Shown piece by piece: positions 18,828 through 23,502 of a stretch of DNA of 23,502 bases. The notes under the pieces were generated by a model, which saw nothing but the letters and a program-made list of their open reading frames with translations, had not been told where the DNA came from and did not search any database. The position numbers and the translations under genes were made by a program. Position 1 is the stretch's first letter; every line of letters starts with the position of its first letter. The DNA is from Antrodiella citrinella (taxonomy: Eukaryota > Basidiomycota > Agaricomycetes > Polyporales > Steccherinaceae), in contig SGPM01000367.1 in NCBI GenBank assembly GCA_004802725.1, positions 2,333 to 25,834 of the forward strand. The letters run 5' to 3'.

Positions 18828-20163
18828 TCACTTTGTAGTAATCTTCCTTGTCAAGCTCTTCAGCCTCTCCGCATTCTTCTTCCTGCGCTCGATATCCACA
18901 TCCACGCTGACATTGTGGCGCATAACACCAGTGTTCGACTTTGGTGCGACCGTGTAACTCCCGAGCTCTCTCTGCGGGATCATCACAGCGTTCTTGCGCA
19001 CACGGTTCTTGTCCGTCTCCCGGGCGCGTGCCAAGATGGCGTTGAGCCGCTCTCCTCCTGAGCGTGTCGCGTCCCTGTCTGGCGCATCTGCAGTGGGGAT
19101 GACTCTGTCTCTGTACGAGGCGCTGCGTTTGATGATGGGACGAGACCATACAGAGACGAGGTCGTTGGCGAGACGTGCGATGTCTGGGGAGACTCGCTTG
19201 CATTTGGTATAGAAGATGACTACGCGACCGAGTCTGGACTCCTTGAGTACGTTGGTGTCGATGAACTCCATCTTGCGTAGGATAGGGAAGAACTCTTTTT
19301 GGATGTCCAGGGCGGGAAGAGACCTGTCAGGCAAAGGCTCGAGCCACCGGCGGACACCTTCCAGAAGATTATTGTCGATAATAGATTGTGCGAGAGCAGT
19401 CCTGAAGAGAACGTGAGCTTGATTTTGGTCGAAGTAGATGAACCACGTACTTTCTCAAAACCTCCAAGACCTGTGGCAACAGCCTGAGCTTCGACGTCGC
19501 GGGTAGCTTATCCTTGTTTGCCTGCTCATCATCTGCTGCAGCTGACAACATCGCTTCACGCAATCTCGACACCTCCTCATCGGCAGCTCTATCCAACACG
19601 TCCTCGTCGTCATCTTTCTTCTTCCTCTTGGGCCGGGACGCCTTCTTTGGCTTCAAGATAGCCTCAATTTGTCTATCCAGCTTCAGCTTGCTCTCTGCAC
19701 AAAAGAAACGGATCAATTCCCATCCGAGGTGATATAAGAAAACCAACGGGACGCACTTTGCTCAGGGTTCAACGAATCCCAGTCAACCTCCTCAGCAGGA
19801 GCCTTCCTCTTCCTCTTCTTCTGTGCAGGCCTACGTCCACCCTCTTCATTTCCGCGTCTGCTCGACCGTCTTTTAGTCTTCGTAGGCCGTGTCTCCTGGT
19901 AGTCATCTTCGGACTCTCCTGCCGACGACTCTTGATCCTCGGGCACTGGTGACACGCGTGCGGGGCGGGGCGCGCGAGGGGCGGGTGCCTCTGCAAGTAA
20001 AAATTATGTGTCGTGAGTTCAATGAACTCGACCTGATGATAGCTGAAACGTACCCTCGAGGTCAGACAACTCGGAGTCGGAGTTACCGAACACCTCTCGC
20101 TCCAACTAAATGAAGGTCATGAGCTGTGATATAGAGTTGCGATTGAATAGCACGTACATCCAT
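18828..20163 (-). CDS. IWS1: Transcription elongation factor Iws1/Spn1
   Basis: A nuclear factor that binds Spt6 and travels with RNA polymerase II. Five exons (20163-20158, 20105-20054, 19990-19757, 19694-19451, 19401-18828) join in phase to 369 residues. The first 175 residues are disordered and strongly charged, with acidic Ser/Glu stretches and K/R-rich blocks such as R-P-A-Q-K-K-R-K-R-K, which could be a nuclear signal. Residues about 179-270 form the TFIIS N-terminal/Iws1 helical domain: S-I-I-D-N-N-L-L-E-G-V-R-R-W-L-E-P-L-P-D, L-P-A-L-D-I-Q-K-E, F-I-D-T-N-V-L-K-E-S-R-L-G-R-V-V-I-F-Y and L-A-N-D-L-V-S-V-W-S-R-P-I. The basic C-terminal tail is typical. The first exon holds only ATG GAT and is chosen because donor gtacgt and acceptor tttag give a continuous frame. 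A start in exon 2 is not available as ATG. Introns are 49-63 nt. Confidence 0.93.
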
Positions 20164-20202
20164 ATCTATGACAGTTCAGAGGTCGAAGAGGAAGAGTAAG
20201 TT

Positions 20203-20880
20203 GTGTATAGAATCAAGAGTTGTGTATACTACCCAGGTGTTGAGCAAAAGCTTAGGAAGAGGTCACACCATTGGCCTTTATTTACACATGTTGTCCGAGA
20301 GCTTCCCGATCCGATCTTATGCCTCTTGCCTCGCCTGAACTCCCACCACGATGAGCTCTCTCCGACGCCCAAGTTGTTAAACGACAGTACCAACAACATC
20401 TTTCGTATTTGCTGCCTCTCCGTCCTCCTCTGTCTGACACAGGATGCGCAGCTTCAAATCAAAAACTCACCTTATGAAGCATCCGTCAAGAGCAGTATTC
20501 TGGACGAGAATAAGAAGGAAATGGTGATTTTGAATCATCTCTCAGCCATCTTCTCTCGGGGTCTGAAAGCGCAAGGTAATGAAGTTGTTGCCATTGTTTC
20601 CAACGGGCTCAACACCGAAGATAATAATGTCGCAATTTCATCGGGGGACAGGTATGTTTCTCAGCGTCGATGCTGTTTCTTTTCAAAAGACGAGTCTGAT
20701 CATTTTACCGTCAGTACGCTCTCATCGACATCTTCTTCACGCCCTTCGCAAACATAACAAGCTGGAGGTTGTCCTGCCTGGTCACCACAGCATGTATTAC
20801 CCCTGGATTCCACCTCTGTCATCGACATCTTCTTCAAGCAATTCTGATGACGGCTCTGATGCAAGCAGCTCTAGATGAGC
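20203..20880 (+). other. Possible coding block, unassigned
   Basis: A frame stays open on the plus strand from 20203 to 20757. Its middle (about 20440-20650) has a protein-like composition, with I-L-D-E-N-K-K-E-M and V-V-A-I-V-S-N-G-L-N. A GT-AG interval (20652-20714, gtatgt to gtcag) fits an intron of 63 nt and keeps the frame. A second frame from 20579 ends in a Ser/Asp-rich tail at 20878. I recognise no family. An 18-bp direct repeat TCATCGACATCTTCTTCA occurs at 20722-20739 and 20819-20836. The start is close to and divergent from IWS1. It could be a degenerate or lineage-specific gene, or chance. Confidence 0.22.
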
Positions 20881-21310
20881 ATTGCCACTAGGCCGCCCAT
20901 GAAGTTTCCTTACTGTTGCGACACTGCCTCTAGATCCTATTTCTTGACGCAACATAACTATTGCGCGCTTGAATTCAAATTCTGCCGGGGACCTCGAGCA
21001 CTTCTATAGAAATATTCACATCTCCAAAGACGACGAGCGACCTCAAATTCTGAACGACGATGAGCAGTCCCATCTGTGAGCCCGCAAAGTACTTCGGTAT
21101 CTCGTTACAGCAGTGATCTCATGTAATTTGGCATCTCTCTCAGAAGGTGTTGGCGGCGTTGGACCATGCGCTACTGGATGCGTTGAAGGACATGAGAAAG
21201 TACATGATCGCAGCCATGTCTCGTCTCCAGCTACGTCCGATACCGGTGATGGTGACATGACCGACGCCTGGTTGGCCGCAGACGATCCAGAGCCAGTGGT
21301 ACTTTGACCC
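20881..21310 (+). other. Weak coding-like segment, unassigned
   Basis: After acceptor-like ctctctcag at 21134-21142, two overlapping frames look protein-like. One gives a helix L-A-A-L-D-H-A-L-L-D-A-L-K-D-M-R-K-Y-M, stopping at 21257-21259. The other ends acidic, D-A-W-L-A-A-D-D-P-E-P-V-V-L, stopping at 21305. Upstream, K-D-D-E-R-P-Q-I-L-N-D-D-E-Q-S-H (about 21028-21075) could be an exon with donor gtgagc at 21077. The phases do not join cleanly. It may be the 3' remnant of a decayed gene. Confidence 0.18.
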
Positions 21311-22039
21311 TGCTTGCCAGCTTGTACGCGTCTTTCTTTCTGCCGTTTCCTTTCTGTATAATTATACGATGACCTCGAGGCTTATAATTGACCTTGTCAA
21401 TATCACTGCACGATCGTGTCCTTATCCATATTTCTTGAGTCGTTCACTGGCAATTCGTCTCATTGTGAGGCATGATAGCAGATCTCAAGCACGCGAGTTT
21501 GTGGCGAGTCAATCAATGTCGTCGCCGTCGTCGGGATGACTCCCATGTCGCGTGTTGACCTCAGCAGGCTTTGTTCAACGATCAGTACCTACACCCACGA
21601 CTTTACGGTCTTTCTGCGTCCCCAGTGGCAAGGGCCTGGAAGCATCGGCGCACTACTTCAGTCACGTACAATCATGAGTTGTATTACTTGTATGCAATGC
21701 TGTACCAACAATATATCATATAATTTACTGAGGAATCAGGACAAATACGACATTGGTACACATCACAGTATAGTTTTGGAGGCGATAAGTTAGGGTCGAA
21801 AGAGTGTGTTGGCATGGAAGGAGTTACTACAGGTTACAAGGGACCTTCAAAGTGCCGTTAATAATTCAAGAAAGGTGACGCGTTCAAGGAAGTTCAAATC
21901 TGGGTATGAATGATGGAAAGCAGGCGTTTTACAGAAGACTCTGAACAATGTATCAGAATCGCGTAAATCTCAACAGAAAACTAGACTTGAACTCACTAAG
22001 TGTCCGATACATTTAATGTCATGAGCTGCCAGACTATCA
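21311..22039. other. Intergenic stretch
   Basis: About 730 bp. A plus-strand frame at 21536-21793 lacks any recognisable feature. The sequence is AT-rich around 21700-21790. I see no convincing gene, RNA or repeat. Confidence 0.4.
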
Positions 22040-22315
22040 TCATCGTCGGTGCACTAAGCACGGATGCCGCGACCCACAGCTCGCGTTCAAGCTCTCCTCT
22101 TCAGAAGACTCCGCCAGTTCGTGGTCGGGGATAGAAGGTGCGAGTGACAACGCCGGCACCTCAGGTTCCGAAATTTCGTCGACCTCCAAAGGTACAATCA
22201 CTGAGCCGTACGTGAAGCCCGCGTTTGGGTATGTGGCAGTGTTTTTGAGCGGTGCGGCCGCGGCGGTGAAAGTGAGCGATAGGATGAAAGTGAGGACGAA
22301 GAAGGTGAAATGCAT
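22040..22315 (-). CDS. Small secreted protein
   Basis: A single-exon frame of 91 residues starts MHFTFFVLTFILSL and continues T-F-T-A-A-A-A. This is a clear signal peptide with probable cleavage after the Ala run near residue 20-21. The mature part of about 70 residues is acidic (E-V-D-E-I-S-E-P-E-V-P and E-S-S-E-E-E-S). It has two cysteines near the end, C-G-S-R-H-P-C-L, and finishes H-R-R. No family is recognised. Small secreted proteins of this type are common in basidiomycetes, with roles from cell wall to host interaction. No role is shown here. A 40-nt intron-like interval (22395-22434 on the minus strand, GTAAGT to CACAG) could be a 5'UTR intron, and CATATAAG lies near 22590. The strong signal peptide supports it despite the short length. 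Confidence 0.6.
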   Translation of the reverse strand: MHFTFFVLTFILSLTFTAAAAPLKNTATYPNAGFTYGSVIVPLEVDEISEPEVPALSLAPSIPDHELAESSEEESLNASCGSRHPCLVHRR

Positions 22316-23321
22316 GTTTGTGGTGTCGCAATGGGTGGACGGTCCGCGAGTAAAGCGAAAAATGAGAACAAGGAAGCACGGGCTGTGTAAAATCCTGTGA
22401 GCTGAAGCTATAGATTAATACAAAAATGACTTACGAAGAAGGTTTTTGAGCAGAACAGTCGAAGAAAGGGTCGTACAAAACCGCACAACCAACAGCGGGG
22501 GAGCAGGAATAAAATCACAGCCCACCGGCAGCGTCGAAGACAAAAGAAATCAAAAGGAATGCCGTGCAGCCCCCCTCCATCCATTTGCTTATATGGCGAG
22601 CAAGGTGTGCACTGGCCGACATCCACGGCCAGTTCAAACGTCGCTGTTCAAGACCTACGTGAGAGTTCGCACAGACCGTCGAGTTGGTGACGGGCGGCAT
22701 TGCGGACCGCGTCAACGAAGTCAACGAAGTAACTCGTGGGTCCAAGAAGGCTTCGCTAAGCCGTACTTTGTAACCACGCCATCCGAGCAAGCTGTTCGAT
22801 GGGCTTGTTACATTTGAGGCAGTGTGAGGTTGTGGGATAAGCTGCCCGGAAACACGTGCCATCGTGATATATTGTGCATATGTTTCCTTGGCATGCACTG
22901 CAGAAAGGCCGTGAAATCGTGCAACCGGCACTGGTAAGGTGAAGAATATACGAACCAGGAACACACAGTGAGGAGATATCAGTGAGTATATGGACTATGA
23001 TAAAAATGCGATCCTGTGTCGTGATTCATCGTTTGAAAATTGAAAGAGAATGTGGCGTGCGGCTATACGGGTCAAATTCAAGTCCCGACAGCCTCTAGAT
23101 CTACAGCTTCACTGGCACGAGTGCGACTAGTCTATTCCTCCGAACGGTGATCAGAAACAGACAGTTTTACAAAAGACAAACACAATGGCTTACTTGTCAT
23201 AGTACGGTCTCGATGTGTATTTATGCATACACACATACGAAGTCCTCGTTGCTAACGGAATCCACCACGACATATGCTGTTCAAAATGCACAAAAAAATA
23301 TTTTCCGCAGTACATGAGAAT
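22316..23321. other. Upstream region of the secreted-protein gene; no confident gene
   Basis: About 1 kb. A minus-strand frame at 22515-22964 begins hydrophobic but shows no domain. A short tandem GTCAACGAA occurs twice near 22710-22727. The minus-strand TATA-like CATATAAG near 22590 and the possible 5'UTR intron at 22395-22434 suggest promoter and leader sequence. Confidence 0.35.
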
Positions 23322-23430
23322 TCCCGTATCATAGAGAGAAAATAACATACCCCGTGCCAAAATTCAGCCTTGCGTGAAATCCCGTATGAGAGAGTCCCGC
23401 ATCACAGAGAACGTCCCGTACCACAGGAAT
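23322..23430. repeat. Four degenerate copies of a TCCCGTATCACAGAGAA-like motif
   Basis: Imperfect copies lie at 23322-23340 (TCCCGTATCATAGAGAGAA), 23380-23394 (TCCCGTATGAGAGAG), 23395-23411 (TCCCGCATCACAGAGAA) and 23414-23430 (TCCCGTACCACAGGAAT). A partial CCCCGTGCC is at about 23350. All are on the same strand and spacing is irregular, so it is not a CRISPR. It could be a degenerate minisatellite, part of a dispersed repeat running off the right edge, or a cluster of binding sites. Confidence 0.6.
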
Positions 23431-23502
23431 AAGCGCTTGCGCAGCATTGAGGCGAATCTTCGTTTTTGCAACTGCAACTGTTGCAGGGGGCTGGTATGCA
23501 TA

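Noticed and set aside
21880..21905. tRNA T-arm-like GTTCAAATC
   Set aside because: No matching acceptor stem, D-arm or anticodon arm could be found around it. The similar sequence near 23069-23091 also fails.
22515..22964. Minus-strand open frame of 149 codons
   Set aside because: The hydrophobic start is weak, there is no domain, and it lies in the likely promoter and leader of the secreted-protein gene.
23322..23430. CRISPR array
   Set aside because: Units are degenerate and spacing is irregular, with two copies almost adjacent. The genome is eukaryotic.
1..23502. Complete transposon or retroelement
   Set aside because: No transposase, reverse transcriptase or integrase motifs, and no long terminal or inverted repeats, were seen. 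The only duplication noted is the pair of kinase tails.

Overview
The window reads as nuclear DNA of a filamentous basidiomycete, most likely an agaricomycete. Genes are closely packed on both strands. They are cut by many 49-66 nt GT-AG introns, and some exons are tiny (6, 12, 14, 20 and 21 nt). Two kinase types expanded in mushroom-forming fungi, FunK1 and a TKL-like kinase, sit side by side. There are no operons, bacterial signals, CRISPR arrays or complete transposons. Scattered single Ns (157-1031 and 5452-5654) mark low-quality consensus.

Layout, left to right. (1) 1-483: 3' end of a coiled-coil gene (+), whose tail resembles that of the kinase locus at 3.6-5.6 kb (-). (2) 596-1422: intact membrane protein with LEA-like 11-residue repeats (+), probably mitochondrial. 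(3) 1764-3091: decayed Gfo/Idh/MocA oxidoreductase (+). (4) 3628-5607: TKL-type kinase with a coiled-coil tail (-), frameshifted and lacking catalytic residues. (5) about 5610-6123: FunK1 kinase remnant (-). (6) 6261-6542: molybdopterin synthase small subunit (-). (7) 6722-7781: thiamine pyrophosphokinase (-), divergent from (8) 8150-10026: a tail-anchored CS/p23-like protein (+). (9) about 10203-11788: O-methyltransferase pseudogene (-). (10) 12662-15357: DNA polymerase eta (+). (11) 16073-18503: seven-transmembrane receptor with a long Ser/Pro tail (+), convergent with (12) 18828-20163: Iws1/Spn1 transcription factor (-). (13) 20.2-21.3 kb: weak unassigned coding signal. (14) 22040-22315: small secreted protein (-). 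(15) 23322-23430: short degenerate repeats.

The clearest pattern is a contrast. Six multi-exon or housekeeping genes splice into full-length reading frames with every phase consistent: MOCS2A, THI80, the CS protein, Pol eta, the receptor and IWS1. The accessory genes (Gfo/Idh, two kinases, methyltransferase) carry several frameshifts, stops or deletions each. This looks like selective decay of accessory genes between conserved housekeeping genes. Sequencing error remains an alternative near the Ns. I saw no clearly new multi-gene system. The least described items are the CS-domain tail-anchored protein, the kinase/coiled-coil paralogue pair, and the unassigned 20.2-21.3 kb block.
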